DNA of 64,000 nt from an uncultured Paracoccaceae bacterium (GTDB lineage Bacteria > Pseudomonadota > Alphaproteobacteria > Rhodobacterales > Rhodobacteraceae), in the NCBI GenBank assembly GCA_947503925.1, contig CANNFQ010000004.1, positions 186,001 to 250,000 on the forward strand, written 5' to 3'. Under the pieces are notes generated by a model. It saw only the letters and a program-made list of their open reading frames with translations. It was not told the DNA's origin and ran no database searches. Numbering within the stretch: the stretch's first letter is position 1; each line of letters starts with the position of its first letter. The translations under genes and the position numbers were made by a program. Positions 1-9,068 of this stretch are shown here, in pieces.

Positions 1-460
1 CCGCCGTCGCCGCACCATCCAGTATGGCATCAGCATGGGCCAGTGACGCCACCGTTTCGCAGATGATCAGGTCGCAAGCGGGGGCAAGTAGTCCGGCGAT
101 TTCGGCATATAGCGGCACAGCCACATCATGATCAGGATGCAAATCGGGCCGGTAGGATGCGACCAGCGGCCCAATCGCGCCTGCCACCCGCTTAAACCCA
201 GACGCTTCCTGCAGCGCGCGCGCATACAGGGCCGCAAACTGGCCTTCCAACGGGGTGCCGGCAACGCGGTCATGGTGAATGGCATAGGTATTTGTGGTAT
301 GCACCGTCGCCCCCGCATCGCGGTAATCGGCATGCACAGCGGCGACCATCCCCGGACGATCGACCATGACTTGTGTCGACCAAAGTGGGGTTGGCCTGTC
401 GTCGGCACGATGGATCAATTCCTGCCCCATCCCGCCATCCAGCAGGGTGATATCGGTCAT
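1..460 (-). CDS. Homocysteine S-methyltransferase family protein (partial, betaine-homocysteine methyltransferase-like)
   Basis: Only the first 153 codons are in the window; the gene runs off the left edge and is not in the ORF track as such. The reverse-complement translation begins MTDITLLDGGMGQELIHR and continues with HTTNTYAIH and a 'CDLIICETVASLAHAD' stretch, which is the N-terminal half of the homocysteine methyltransferase TIM barrel. The C-terminal zinc-binding cysteines lie outside. The start ATG overlaps the stop of the upstream PNPOx gene (ATGA). The family moves a methyl group to homocysteine. The neighbouring dimethylglycine dehydrogenase-like gene makes glycine betaine the likely donor, but S-methylmethionine (MmuM-type) cannot be excluded. 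Confidence 0.85.
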   Translation of the reverse strand, partial: MTDITLLDGGMGQELIHRADDRPTPLWSTQVMVDRPGMVAAVHADYRDAGATVHTTNTYAIHHDRVAGTPLEGQFAALYARALQEASGFKRVAGAIGPLVASYRPDLHPDHDVAVPLYAEIAGLLAPACDLIICETVASLAHADAILDGAATA

Positions 461-912
461 GGGTAAACCTCTGCAAATTTGGTTTTGTAAAGCGCGATCA
501 TTTCATCCTCTGTCACGCCATCATCATATGGCGGGGTCCAGATCATCTGGGCGCTGTTCAACCTGATCTCAACCAGACAGCTGATGCGACGAGCAAGGTC
601 ACCAAAGGCATTCAGCCATTGCGGACGATGCGCGGTAAACCAATCCGACCCTTTGGGATGCAAAACCGCAGATCCGGCCACGCGCACCGCGATACGGCGA
701 AACGGATCGATGAAATTCACCTCAACCACCGGGTTGGCCGTCAGGTTCCGGCGGGTGCCGGGCGACCGGATGTCGCTATAGGCAATGGTATGATCATCCA
801 GCACCAGAAACGTGCCCTTTGGCGATACCGCAGGCGCGCCATCCGGCGTGACCGTCGCCACGAACCCCAGGGGGAACGTGGCGATCAGGCCTTTCATCTC
901 GGCGCTCAGCAT
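457..912 (-). CDS. Pyridoxamine 5'-phosphate oxidase-fold protein
   Basis: The ORF track starts this frame at 1077, but the upstream part is antisense-like and overlaps the dehydrogenase gene. The real start is the ATG at 912, which shares one base with the upstream TGA (TGATG). The product is about 151 residues: MLSAEMKGLIATFPLGFVATVTPDG opens the split-barrel flavin-binding fold, with 'VEVNFIDPFRRIAVRVAGSA' as the central strands. Such small proteins usually bind FMN or F420-like flavins; the substrate cannot be read from sequence. It lies in a tight operon between the dimethylglycine dehydrogenase-like gene and the methyltransferase and may assist flavin-dependent methylamine turnover (inference). 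Confidence 0.8.
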   Translation of the reverse strand: MLSAEMKGLIATFPLGFVATVTPDGAPAVSPKGTFLVLDDHTIAYSDIRSPGTRRNLTANPVVEVNFIDPFRRIAVRVAGSAVLHPKGSDWFTAHRPQWLNAFGDLARRISCLVEIRLNSAQMIWTPPYDDGVTEDEMIALYKTKFAEVYP

Positions 913-3380
913 CAGGCGCGGATCCGGGCATTCTCCGGATCCCATAGGGGCTGATCTTCCTGCACCGTGGCCGCATAACGGGTGCCATAGATATCGATGG
1001 CAAGCTGGGTGCCGGGTCGCGCCAGATCGGCGCGTACCATGCCAAGGGCAATCGACTTGTTCACCCGATACCCCCAACCGCCAGAGGTGGTTTCGCCGAC
1101 AACATCGTCACCGGCCCAGATCGGGGACATGTAGGGCGCATCCGCATCACCCGGTGCATCCAGTGTCAGCGTGACAAAGCGTTTGGTCACACCCTGTTGC
1201 TTTTCAGACATGATGGCAGCCTTTCCCGGGAAATCCTGTGGCTTGTCGAGCTTGATGAAGCGGTCCAGCCCGCCTTGCAGCATAGAATAGTCGGTCGACA
1301 GATCGCCCTTCCAAGCGCGATACCCCTTTTCCAGCCGAAGCGAATTCAGCGCATACATACCAAATGGTTTCAGCCCATGCGGCGCACCGGCCTTCAGGAC
1401 GGTGTCGAACACCTTGGCCGTATCGGCGACCTGCGAATGAATTTCCCAACCCAGTTCGCCGGCAAAGGACACGCGAACCAACTGCACCCATGTGCCATCA
1501 ATTTGGGCGGATTGATGGGTCAGCCAGCCCTTTGTCAGGTCGGCATCGGAGCAATCGGCCAGAATGTCGCGGGATTTCGGGCCGGTCAGGATATGGCAGG
1601 AAAATGCGGTTGTGACATCTTCCAGTTCAAAGGCAGCATCGGCAGGCATATGATCGCGCAGCCATTCAAAATCATGCCATTGGGCGGTGGCAGCGGTGAT
1701 CAGAAAGAAAAAATCATCCTCCAACCGCATCGCCGACATTTCCGTCTGAACGCGGCCCCGATCATCGGCAAAATACAGCAGACCAATCCGGCCCACCTTG
1801 GGAATACCACCGGTACACAGACCGCGCAGGAATTCTGCCGCACCTTCGCCTTTCAACCGGTAACGCGAAAACCCAGGCAGATCGAGGATACCAGCGGCAT
1901 CGCGCACCGCCTCGCATTCCGCGCGGACGCACGGTTCCCACGGGCCGGAACGGTCCCAGGTTTCGGTCGCTTCAAGCGACGTATCATCACCATCTTGGGC
2001 ATACCAATTCGCGCGCTCCCAACCGTTATAGGCACCCATCTGGCCGCCCATCTCGCGGACTTTGGCATCGACCGGGGACAGTTTTTTGTCGCGTCCGGCG
2101 GGCCATTCGTGATGGGGGAAATGCATGGCATATTCATGGCCGTACACCTCAACTGCCTTGGCATGGCAATAATCGAAATCGGTGTAATCGGTGTAACGGC
2201 GGGGATCGACGGCCCACATATCCCATTCGGTTTTGCCATCGACGATCCATTCGGCGGCGACCTTACCTGCACCGCCGCCCTGTGTGATGCCAAAGGTAAA
2301 GACGCAAGCCTCATAGGCGTTCTTGACGCCGGGCATTGGGCCAACCAACGGCAGACCGTCTGGGGCATAGGGGATCGGACCATTGATCACACGACCCACA
2401 CCAGCCGTCCCGAGAATCGGGACACGGGCCATCGCGTCTTCGATATACCATTCCAGGCGTTCCAGATCATCGGGGTATAGTTGGAAGGAAAAATCGTCAG
2501 GCTGGGGGTCGTCCGGGGTCACCCAATGGGCCTTGCAGTTACGTTCATAGGGGCCAAGGTTCAGCCCGTTTTTGTCCTGCCGGAGGTAATAGGAGCTATC
2601 GACATCACGCAGCAGGGGAACCTTGTGACCGTTCGCCTCGGTCCAGGCTTTCAGTTCCGGGATTTCATCGGTCAGGAAATATTGGTGCGACATGGTAACC
2701 ATGGGCACCGTGCGGCCACCGTAGGGCTTGAACCATTCACCCACGCGCTGGGCGTAATAGCCGGCAGAATTGACCACCTTTTCGCAGGCGATATCGCCCT
2801 TTTCAGTGTGCACGATCCACGTGCCATTTGGCTGTTGGGTGACGCCCGTGGCGGAACAGAAGCGCTCGATCTTCGCACCCATCTGGCGGGCGCCCTTGGC
2901 CAGCGCCTGGGTCAGCTGCGCCGGGTCGATATCACCATCATCGGGATCATAAAGCGTGCCTTCCAAATCATGGGTTTCCAGAAACGGATACATCTCCTGC
3001 GCTTCATCAGGTGTCATCAGTTTCAGGTTCAGTCCCTGATAATTCGCCATGCCCATGGCGCGGGCAAATTCCTGCATCCGCTCCTTTGAATGGGCAAGTC
3101 GGATTGAACCGGTGACATGGTAGTTCATCGGATAATCAACCTCTTCGGCAAGGCCCTTATAGAGGCCCAGCGAATAACGCTGCATATTCATCACCGCCCA
3201 AGAGGTGCTGAACGACGGGCAGTTGCCAGCGGCATGCCATGTGGATCCGGCGGTCAGCTCGTTCTTTTCCAGCAGGACGCAATCAGTCCAGCCCTTCTTG
3301 GCAAGGTGATACAGGGTCGAGACCCCGACCACACCGCCGCCGATAATGACCACGCGGGCCGATGTTGGAAAGTCAGACAT
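912..3380 (-). CDS. FAD-dependent oxidoreductase with GcvT domain (dimethylglycine/sarcosine dehydrogenase-like)
   Basis: An 822-aa protein with an N-terminal DAO-type FAD domain (VVIIGGGVVGVSTLYHLAKK, residues about 10-30) and a C-terminal folate-binding GcvT domain. 'GSTWHAAG' at about residue 46 resembles the motif whose His carries covalent FAD in dimethylglycine dehydrogenase. The GcvT part (about 480-822) includes 'FAGELGWEIH' and 'NSLRLEKGYRAWKGDL', typical for tetrahydrofolate-dependent demethylases. Length matches the family. It should oxidise an N-methylated glycine derivative and hand the C1 unit to folate. The downstream homocysteine methyltransferase would generate dimethylglycine if it uses betaine. 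Exact substrate (dimethylglycine, sarcosine or another) is inferred. Confidence 0.88.
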   Translation of the reverse strand: MSDFPTSARVVIIGGGVVGVSTLYHLAKKGWTDCVLLEKNELTAGSTWHAAGNCPSFSTSWAVMNMQRYSLGLYKGLAEEVDYPMNYHVTGSIRLAHSKERMQEFARAMGMANYQGLNLKLMTPDEAQEMYPFLETHDLEGTLYDPDDGDIDPAQLTQALAKGARQMGAKIERFCSATGVTQQPNGTWIVHTEKGDIACEKVVNSAGYYAQRVGEWFKPYGGRTVPMVTMSHQYFLTDEIPELKAWTEANGHKVPLLRDVDSSYYLRQDKNGLNLGPYERNCKAHWVTPDDPQPDDFSFQLYPDDLERLEWYIEDAMARVPILGTAGVGRVINGPIPYAPDGLPLVGPMPGVKNAYEACVFTFGITQGGGAGKVAAEWIVDGKTEWDMWAVDPRRYTDYTDFDYCHAKAVEVYGHEYAMHFPHHEWPAGRDKKLSPVDAKVREMGGQMGAYNGWERANWYAQDGDDTSLEATETWDRSGPWEPCVRAECEAVRDAAGILDLPGFSRYRLKGEGAAEFLRGLCTGGIPKVGRIGLLYFADDRGRVQTEMSAMRLEDDFFFLITAATAQWHDFEWLRDHMPADAAFELEDVTTAFSCHILTGPKSRDILADCSDADLTKGWLTHQSAQIDGTWVQLVRVSFAGELGWEIHSQVADTAKVFDTVLKAGAPHGLKPFGMYALNSLRLEKGYRAWKGDLSTDYSMLQGGLDRFIKLDKPQDFPGKAAIMSEKQQGVTKRFVTLTLDAPGDADAPYMSPIWAGDDVVGETTSGGWGYRVNKSIALGMVRADLARPGTQLAIDIYGTRYAATVQEDQPLWDPENARIRA

Positions 3381-3389
3381 GGATGCTCC

Positions 3390-3773
3390 CTAGTATTTGT
3401 CGGTATGCGGCGCATCAGCCGCGATTTCGTAATAAGTGCCTTTGTCGGCGCAAAAGATATGTTTGCCCGGGGTCAGGTCATGCGGGTCATCAATGCAACC
3501 TGCCGCAATCCCGATCCCATCTTCGTCATTCATCCGGTAGAACAGGCTTGATCCGCAGTTCTGACAAAACCCGCGCTTGGCAAAATCAGAGGAGGCATAC
3601 CAGTGCAGCCCGTCATCGCGGCTGAATGTGACATTGGTGAACGCAGCATGGGTTGATGCCCAGAAATGCCCGCTGGTGCGGCGACACTGGCTGCAATGGC
3701 AAAAGGTCACCGTGTCACGCAAACCCGTGACTTCAAACGTGACGGCACCACATTCACATCGGCCTGTCTGCAT
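3390..3773 (-). CDS. GFA (glutathione-dependent formaldehyde-activating) / CENP-V domain protein
   Basis: The ORF track starts at 3917, inside the regulator gene. The conserved product starts at the ATG at 3773 (MQTGRCECGAVTFEV), giving 127 aa. Cysteine pairs CEC, CHCSQC and CQNCG are the zinc ligands of the GFA/Mss4-like fold. Whether such proteins really activate formaldehyde is disputed. Here the neighbour is a demethylase that could release formaldehyde or methylene-folate, so a C1-detoxification role is reasonable but inferred. The gene sits 11 bp after the XRE-cupin gene and 9 bp before the dehydrogenase gene, so it is part of the same operon. Confidence 0.85.
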   Translation of the reverse strand: MQTGRCECGAVTFEVTGLRDTVTFCHCSQCRRTSGHFWASTHAAFTNVTFSRDDGLHWYASSDFAKRGFCQNCGSSLFYRMNDEDGIGIAAGCIDDPHDLTPGKHIFCADKGTYYEIAADAPHTDKY

Positions 3774-3784
3774 TACGGTCCCTC

Positions 3785-4360
3785 CTAATAGACGGGCGGC
3801 GCGATCACCCAGATCGCCTCGCAGGGGGTGGAATAGGGGTTGGCCCAGCGATAGGGCTCCCCCTTGATGCGGAAACTGTCGCCGGGGCGCAGGTGATAAC
3901 AGGTGCCGCCAATCCACAGGTCCAACTGGCCTGACAGGATGTAGCCAACCTCCTGCGTGGGGCGTGTGATGGTGTCGGGCATCGCTGCCCCGGCCTCAAA
4001 CGTAGAATGGACCATCTCAAAATCGTCGGTCAGATCAGGGGAAAGTAACGCCTCGACCAGTCCGGCCTTGCGCGACCCCAGCGGGCGGCGGGCATCGCTG
4101 CGCACGATGCGGCCTTCTTCGCCCGCAGCAGCGGCCACGCGAAACAGGCTGGAGACCGAAACATTCAAAACCCCCGCCAGATCGCGCAGATCATCAATGC
4201 TGGGCGAGGAGATATCGCGCTCAATCTGGCTCAACCAACCAACCGACCGGCCCAGTGAAGCGGACAGATCGGCCAGCGTCAGACCACGCGCCTTGCGCAG
4301 CGCACGCACATCCGCGCCCAGCGTCCGCAACTCCTTTGGCATATCGTGCTGCATGGCCAC
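3785..4360 (-). CDS. XRE-family transcriptional regulator with cupin domain
   Basis: 191 aa: an N-terminal helix-turn-helix (about residues 12-66, 'VRALRKARGLTLADLSASLG' then 'SVGWLSQIERDISSPSID') and a C-terminal cupin sensor (about 120-185, 'EVGYILSGQLDLWIGG', 'LRPGDSFRI'). It is first in the minus-strand operon with the GFA, dehydrogenase, PNPOx and methyltransferase genes, so it is the obvious local regulator. The start could be M1 or M3 (MQHDMPKEL). Repeated GTGAAAAA half-sites just upstream are likely its autoregulatory targets. The ligand is unknown; a methylamine or betaine-derived compound is a guess from context. Confidence 0.9.
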   Translation of the reverse strand: MAMQHDMPKELRTLGADVRALRKARGLTLADLSASLGRSVGWLSQIERDISSPSIDDLRDLAGVLNVSVSSLFRVAAAAGEEGRIVRSDARRPLGSRKAGLVEALLSPDLTDDFEMVHSTFEAGAAMPDTITRPTQEVGYILSGQLDLWIGGTCYHLRPGDSFRIKGEPYRWANPYSTPCEAIWVIAPPVY

Positions 4361-4380
4361 CTGATGAAAAAATCACTCCC

Positions 4381-4428
4381 TTTTTCACAGAAAGCATGAT
4401 TCCGTGAAAATACAAAGCACTTTTTCAC
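4381..4428. promoter_or_regulatory. Cluster of TTTTTCAC/GTGAAAA half-sites upstream of the XRE-cupin operon
   Basis: TTTTTCAC occurs at 4381-4388 and again at 4421-4428, with the inverted form GTGAAAA at 4404-4410 between them. The three sites lie 20-70 bp upstream of the regulator's start codon, where an autoregulatory operator would be expected. The inverted arrangement suits a dimeric helix-turn-helix protein. This is read from the sequence; binding by the adjacent regulator is inferred. Confidence 0.45.
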
Positions 4429-4456
4429 CGCCGGAGTTGCGGAGATGAAATTTGAT

Positions 4457-4912
4457 TTATCGCGCGAACACGGATTGCAGTATCCCGGCCAATCCAGCGG
4501 CATCCGCCTCATCAAATGCATCAGGTTGGTCGCTGTCGACATCCAACACAGCGATCAGGGCACCGGCCTTGTCCCAAACGGGCACGACGATCTCTGACCG
4601 GGTGGAGGAAGCGCAAGCTATATGGCCTTCAAATGCGTCTACATCGGCGACCAGCTGTACTTCTCCCGTCTGAGCGGCGGCGCCGCAAACGCCCCGGGAA
4701 AACGGAATAACCAGGCAGCCATGGCCACCCTGATAGGGTCCGATTTTCAATAGCTCTGGCGCAACCACCCGATAGAAACCCGTCCAGTCAAACCGGTCAT
4801 CGCTATGATGCAGTTCACAGGCCAGCGTGGCCATCAGGGCAACGGCATCATCCTCACCACCGGTCAGCGCAGCCACAGTTTTTGCCAGGGTGTCATAATC
4901 CACACGCGTCAT
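4457..4912 (-). CDS. msrC: Free methionine-(R)-sulfoxide reductase (GAF domain)
   Basis: A 151-aa single GAF-domain protein. 'CLVIPFSRGVCGAAA' and 'GHIACASSTRSEIVVPV' match the conserved core of fRMsr (E. coli YebR) and supply the three cysteines used by that enzyme. It reduces free Met-R-sulfoxide in the cytoplasm and so repairs oxidative damage. It lies 33 bp downstream of the DUF1513 gene on the same strand and may be the last gene of the iron/di-heme operon, which would make sense under iron-driven oxidative stress (inference). Confidence 0.88.
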   Translation of the reverse strand: MTRVDYDTLAKTVAALTGGEDDAVALMATLACELHHSDDRFDWTGFYRVVAPELLKIGPYQGGHGCLVIPFSRGVCGAAAQTGEVQLVADVDAFEGHIACASSTRSEIVVPVWDKAGALIAVLDVDSDQPDAFDEADAAGLAGILQSVFAR

Positions 4913-4945
4913 GTCAGGCCTTTCGGTGCCAAGGAATGGGATCGG

Positions 4946-6037
4946 TCAACCAATCGGCTGATCAATATTGCGCAAGCTGACAAGATGATTGTCCCATTGC
5001 AAGCCGGGAGTTTTGCGTGTGTCGGTTGATGACCCCGCGATGCGCACCAATTGCCCCAGCCCCGTAGTGACCAAGGCCCCGCCGGTGGCCGACGCCGCCC
5101 CGCAAGCGTCTGCAAAAGCCCTCTCAAGATGCAGGGCACATGTCACAGCATCATAATGCTGGATCAGCCCGCCGCGTGGCGATGTCGCGATGATCTGGCG
5201 TTCATCCTGTGTAAACGCCACGCTGCCGACATAGCCCTGCATCGGGCGCAGGTCAGGCGCAGTCAGGGGCGTTATCTTCCGCCCCCGTTCATGCAAGGCG
5301 ACCAGTGCAGGCGGGTTGGCCTCACCCTGCCATTGCATCCCGATCGCCACGCGCCCATCATGTGCCACCGCCAGATGTCGGATCGAATTCTTGTACCATT
5401 CCGGCGCAAGTGCAGCGGTTTCAACCACCGTATCATCCGCCACATAGGCAAGGTTGGGGCGCATCGTGGGAATATTCAGCTTGGCGCGCCCGCTATCAGG
5501 ATGCGTATCAATGCCACCGTTGGCGATGACCAGCGTATCGGTCCCGGGCAGCCGTTTCAGATCATGCGGGCCAATGCCGCCGCTGCTGAACTCGGCGGCG
5601 CGGGTATAGCCATGCAATGCATCCCAAACGCCGATACGACCTTCACCATTTTCAAAGTCGTTTTCGGTGGTGAACAACCATGTGCCATCGCGGCCATATG
5701 TGCCATGGCCGTAAAAATGGCGACCCGCAGGGGCCTGCATCACCGTTTTCGGCTGACCCGTCACACAGTCAATGACCATCGCATATGCACCGGGGCGGCG
5801 GGCAAAGGCGACAGCCTCCGGGCGGTGTGGATGCGCTGCGGCGGCATGACCACGGCCGGGCAAAGGAATTTCAAACAGAATATCACGCTGGGCGCTGATG
5901 CCACAAAGAACGAAACCGCCGTCACTGCGCGCCGCTGCGGCCAGGAAGGCGGGGCCACCGGCCTCTGCCCAAGTGGCGGCTGGGGCTGCGCCCGCCGCCA
6001 ATAACCCTGCCAGAAATGCCCGACGGCTGGTCATCAA
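4946..6037 (-). CDS. DUF1513 domain-containing exported protein
   Basis: 363 aa with a Tat-like signal peptide (MMTSRRAFLAGLLAAGAAPA). The body looks like a beta-propeller: 'GHGTYGRDGTWLFTTENDFENGEGRIGVWD' and 'SSGGIGPHDLKRLPG' are typical of DUF1513. The gene overlaps the stop of the imelysin gene by 4 bp, so the two are translationally coupled. DUF1513 proteins are regularly found next to imelysins and di-heme oxidoreductases in proteobacterial iron loci. The biochemical role is unknown, though the periplasm is the expected location. Confidence 0.85.
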   Translation of the reverse strand: MMTSRRAFLAGLLAAGAAPAATWAEAGGPAFLAAAARSDGGFVLCGISAQRDILFEIPLPGRGHAAAAHPHRPEAVAFARRPGAYAMVIDCVTGQPKTVMQAPAGRHFYGHGTYGRDGTWLFTTENDFENGEGRIGVWDALHGYTRAAEFSSGGIGPHDLKRLPGTDTLVIANGGIDTHPDSGRAKLNIPTMRPNLAYVADDTVVETAALAPEWYKNSIRHLAVAHDGRVAIGMQWQGEANPPALVALHERGRKITPLTAPDLRPMQGYVGSVAFTQDERQIIATSPRGGLIQHYDAVTCALHLERAFADACGAASATGGALVTTGLGQLVRIAGSSTDTRKTPGLQWDNHLVSLRNIDQPIG

Positions 6038-7017
6038 TCCCCGTCCAGCGCATTGAAACCGGCGGCAACACCTAGTTTGGGCCCCAGTTCTGTGGCGACC
6101 ACCGCGCGAATGTCATCAACGGCTTGCTGAACAACCTCGATACGCAGCCGTGATTGCGGGGCATCAACACCGGCAAAGGTCGGATCGTCCAGCGCCTCAA
6201 GCCGCGCCAGTGCGGTATCAAATTTTGCCGACAATTTTTGATCGTCCGCTAATAAAAGTCCTGCCAGTTCACGCAGCGATGTGAGCGAGATCAGCACATG
6301 CCGGGCTGATCGTTCAGATCGCCGTGCCTCTGCCCGCAAGGGGCGGGACTTGTCAAACGTGCCAAGCGGACGGCCAAGCCGGGTTTCCGACGTAAACTGC
6401 AACCCCGTGGTCAACGCCTTGAACAATTCCTGCAAGGCTTCCGCGTTAGTCCGATATGTATCAGATGGGGACAGCAGGCGGTCCGCATAAGCATCGTTCC
6501 AATCGGCATCGATGGCGGCGGTCAGGACGGCAATATCGGCGGCGACGGTCTGCACCAATTGGCAGCGATAGGCGTCACTGCCCATGGATGTGATCGCATC
6601 GTCATACAACAAAAATTCCATTGCATAGAAACCACGCGCAGCAATGGACATATTGGCATATGCCTCTGCACTCCGTGCGATCTCATCTTCATCCCGTATC
6701 AGCGCGGACAAGGCTTTGGGCGTTGCCCCCCGGATGTCTGGCCAAAAGGCAAGGGCGAAGGCGCGGTCATCAACCTCTGTCGGGCCAAAGCGCAGATGGC
6801 TGACCGCAACCCAAGCATCAAACGCATCATGATAGGCTGCGCGCAACGGGGGTGATGTAGGGTTGCAACCGGTCGCGGCGGTTTCAGCCAGCACCGCGCT
6901 GCGCTGGGCCAGACTGTCAAAACCCGGCAGAATATGCTGGGCCACGATATCCGCGGTCTGCGCCGCGCCGGTCAGCGGCAGGCAAGCAAAGGCAAGGGTG
7001 GCGATAAGCTGTTTCAT
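6034..7017 (-). CDS. Imelysin-family protein (second copy, variant GxHxxE motif)
   Basis: 327 aa with a cleavable signal peptide (MKQLIATLAFACLPLTGAAQ). It is helical and homologous to imelysin/IrpA-type iron-regulated proteins. In the family motif GxHxxE this copy reads GFYAME, so the conserved His is Tyr. The other imelysin in this window (10015-11277) keeps GYHAIE. The start overlaps the stop of the di-heme oxidoreductase gene by 4 bp. Periplasmic iron handling is the family expectation; loss of the His could change or abolish metal binding. Confidence 0.88.
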   Translation of the reverse strand: MKQLIATLAFACLPLTGAAQTADIVAQHILPGFDSLAQRSAVLAETAATGCNPTSPPLRAAYHDAFDAWVAVSHLRFGPTEVDDRAFALAFWPDIRGATPKALSALIRDEDEIARSAEAYANMSIAARGFYAMEFLLYDDAITSMGSDAYRCQLVQTVAADIAVLTAAIDADWNDAYADRLLSPSDTYRTNAEALQELFKALTTGLQFTSETRLGRPLGTFDKSRPLRAEARRSERSARHVLISLTSLRELAGLLLADDQKLSAKFDTALARLEALDDPTFAGVDAPQSRLRIEVVQQAVDDIRAVVATELGPKLGVAAGFNALDGD

Positions 7018-8534
7018 AGGCTTTCCAGAAATCTGATCAGGGCGTCACGGTCGGCTTTGGGCATCTCAACCACAGCATCACGCTGTGCCTGCGCTTCACC
7101 ACCATGCCACAGGATCGCCTCCAACAAGGACCGGGCGCGCCCGTCATGCAGGAAATAGCTGTGCCCACTGACCTGTTCGGTCAGGCCGATGCCCCACAAA
7201 GGGGCGGTGCGCCACTCACGCCCTGTCGCCCGGGCCTCTGGGCGGTGATCAGCCAAGCCTTCGCCCATGTCATGCAGCAGCATATCGGTATAGGGCCAGA
7301 TCAGTTGAAAGCTTTGTTCCGGCTGATCCTTCAAGCGATGGGTGACAAAACTGGGTGTATGACAAGAGGTGCAGCCGGTGCTGTAAAACACCTCCTTGCC
7401 GCGCAGCACCTGGGCGTCATCAACATCGCGGCGGGCGGGAACAGCCAGGTTGCGACTATAAAAGGTGACAAGGTCAAGGATCTCGTCATCAATCTCGAAC
7501 ACCCGATCATCTCCATCGCCATGCAGGGCGTTCTGGCAGGCGGTCTGTGCCTGGGTGCATTCGCCAGCAGGGTTCGGGAACATGGGCGAGGCGATACCGA
7601 TATCCCCCGCAAATGCGCTTGCCGATTGCTGCCTGATCGTGGGGTTGCCCGCTTTATGGCCAAACCGGCCCAGCATCGGTTGATCAAACTCTGCGGACCA
7701 AACGATATTCGCACGACCCGAAATACCATCGCCATCAGCATCGTCGGGGTCGGTTGCGGCCAAAATATCGGCGGCAGGAACGGCTTCCAGCAGGCCAAGG
7801 CCAATCATCTGGTTGGCGATGCGGGGGCTGAGCATGGCATCAGGATGTAACGGACCATAGCCGAGGTTTTCGGCGGTATATGCCGGATGACGCAGGCTGG
7901 CGGTTTCATCCCCGGACAAGGCAATCTCTTCCTCGGTATAGGTGATGTCCAGCTGGTACTCGGCGGCATGGCCCTGCACCGAAAAATCCTGCAACTGGTT
8001 GCCATAGGTCGGGTCGGGCAGGGTGGCGATGTAGTCCTCGATCTCTTTGATACCATCCTCGTAATTGCCGGGGATCGACACACGCAGGAACATCGAAATG
8101 GCATTGTCATCATCAGGGGCAGGCGGGTGGCCACGACCATCCTTGATATGGCAGCGCTGACAGGATCGGGCATTGAAAAGCGGGCCAAGCCCGTCCGAGG
8201 CGAGGGTCGAGGAAGGTGACGACACCCATAATTTGCGGAACAGGCCATTACCAACCTTAAAGGTCAGTTCATCCTCAAACGCGATATTGCCCGAGGGTTG
8301 CGAAAACGCATCGGCATTGTTACGGGCGCGGACGGTTGCGGCGCCGGCCTGCCGTTCTTCGAACTTGTGGGCTTGGGTGAAATCGGTTGTGGGGGCAGTG
8401 ACATCGGCAATGCGGGTGGCCTCAGCGTCAGTGCGCGGGATGACATCCAAATGGGGATCATCCAATGTGTCCGCCGACAACTCAGCCGCGATGCAAATGA
8501 CCACGATTGCGACAAATTTTGACGGTCTGCTCAC
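7014..8534 (-). CDS. Di-heme oxidoreductase family protein (DUF1111, c-type cytochrome/peroxidase-like)
   Basis: 506 aa with an N-terminal signal sequence and two c-heme motifs, CQRCH (about residue 135) and CTSCH (about 390). 'DGDGISGRANIVW' and 'TAPLWGIGLTEQV' are typical of the DUF1111/DHOR family. It should be a periplasmic di-heme protein. It heads the operon DHOR-imelysin-DUF1513 (-msrC), all overlapping or close. The association of this family with imelysins suggests redox chemistry linked to iron uptake, such as Fe(II)/Fe(III) conversion. That role is inferred. Confidence 0.9.
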   Translation of the reverse strand: MSRPSKFVAIVVICIAAELSADTLDDPHLDVIPRTDAEATRIADVTAPTTDFTQAHKFEERQAGAATVRARNNADAFSQPSGNIAFEDELTFKVGNGLFRKLWVSSPSSTLASDGLGPLFNARSCQRCHIKDGRGHPPAPDDDNAISMFLRVSIPGNYEDGIKEIEDYIATLPDPTYGNQLQDFSVQGHAAEYQLDITYTEEEIALSGDETASLRHPAYTAENLGYGPLHPDAMLSPRIANQMIGLGLLEAVPAADILAATDPDDADGDGISGRANIVWSAEFDQPMLGRFGHKAGNPTIRQQSASAFAGDIGIASPMFPNPAGECTQAQTACQNALHGDGDDRVFEIDDEILDLVTFYSRNLAVPARRDVDDAQVLRGKEVFYSTGCTSCHTPSFVTHRLKDQPEQSFQLIWPYTDMLLHDMGEGLADHRPEARATGREWRTAPLWGIGLTEQVSGHSYFLHDGRARSLLEAILWHGGEAQAQRDAVVEMPKADRDALIRFLESL

Positions 8535-8551
8535 GTTCTACCTTTCATTCT

Positions 8552-8580
8552 TTCCTAATTCTTATAATTATAGTCAGGAA
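8552..8580. promoter_or_regulatory. Candidate iron-responsive operator before the di-heme oxidoreductase operon
   Basis: An AT-rich inverted element, TTCCT at 8552-8556 and AGGAA at 8576-8580, lies 18-46 bp upstream of the start at 8534. Read on the minus strand it begins CCTGACTATAATTATAAG, which resembles the CCTGAGTGAAATA element found twice before hemP and fbpA. The similarity is partial and the regulator is not known. Confidence 0.35.
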
Positions 8581-8630
8581 AAGAAAATAGCGCAGATTCG
8601 ATCACCACAACATTTGATGAAAGATACGAT

Positions 8631-9068
8631 ATGGCGTCACCGGCTGCCCGACATAAGGCATTTGTCAGCCCATCCAGCCGCCCATCTGTGGATCACATCC
8701 CGGCGGAATGGCGGGGCTGCCTGAACCGGCTGCGGATGATCGCGCTGCAATGCCGCAGCGCTGCATATACCGACCTATTCAATGCTTGTGCGCTGCTATC
8801 CAACAAACAAGACATGGCAAGGGATGCCCATGCGCGCGCGCTGCTGAAATGCCTGCGTCAGGCGGTCAGCGAACACCCTGTGTTCTACCGGCCTGGTGTG
8901 ACCCAAATATCGTTTGATGAAGCATGGCTGATGCGGGCGATCATGGCTATTGCCAGCGGTGATCAGGACAGTTTTTCCTTTCTCATCCGGTCGCGGGTGC
9001 CGAAGCTGCACCAACGCAATATCGCATTCCTGATCAAAGGTATTTCTGAGCAGTTTCGCAACACTTAG
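8631..9068 (+). CDS. Unrecognised protein of the iron island (paralog of the 11293-11772 product)
   Basis: 145 aa, soluble, no signal peptide, several cysteines. I do not recognise the family. Alignment by eye to the product of 11293-11772 gives a shared LRM, then 59 versus 58 residues to a shared DEA, followed by matching helices ('SGDQDSFSFLIRSRV' against 'DGERDDAMLIATLLV'). The two look like divergent paralogs bracketing the imelysin/Dps segment. The gene is divergent from the di-heme oxidoreductase operon, and its stop codon lies inside the ICE-like iron box that precedes dps. A start further downstream is possible (for example the Met of RLRMIAL). Confidence 0.65.
   Translation: MASPAARHKAFVSPSSRPSVDHIPAEWRGCLNRLRMIALQCRSAAYTDLFNACALLSNKQDMARDAHARALLKCLRQAVSEHPVFYRPGVTQISFDEAWLMRAIMAIASGDQDSFSFLIRSRVPKLHQRNIAFLIKGISEQFRNT

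Noticed and set aside
1197-2480. 427-aa plus-strand ORF
   Set aside because: It is antisense to the dimethylglycine dehydrogenase-like gene, whose motifs are unmistakable; the plus-strand protein has no recognisable domain.
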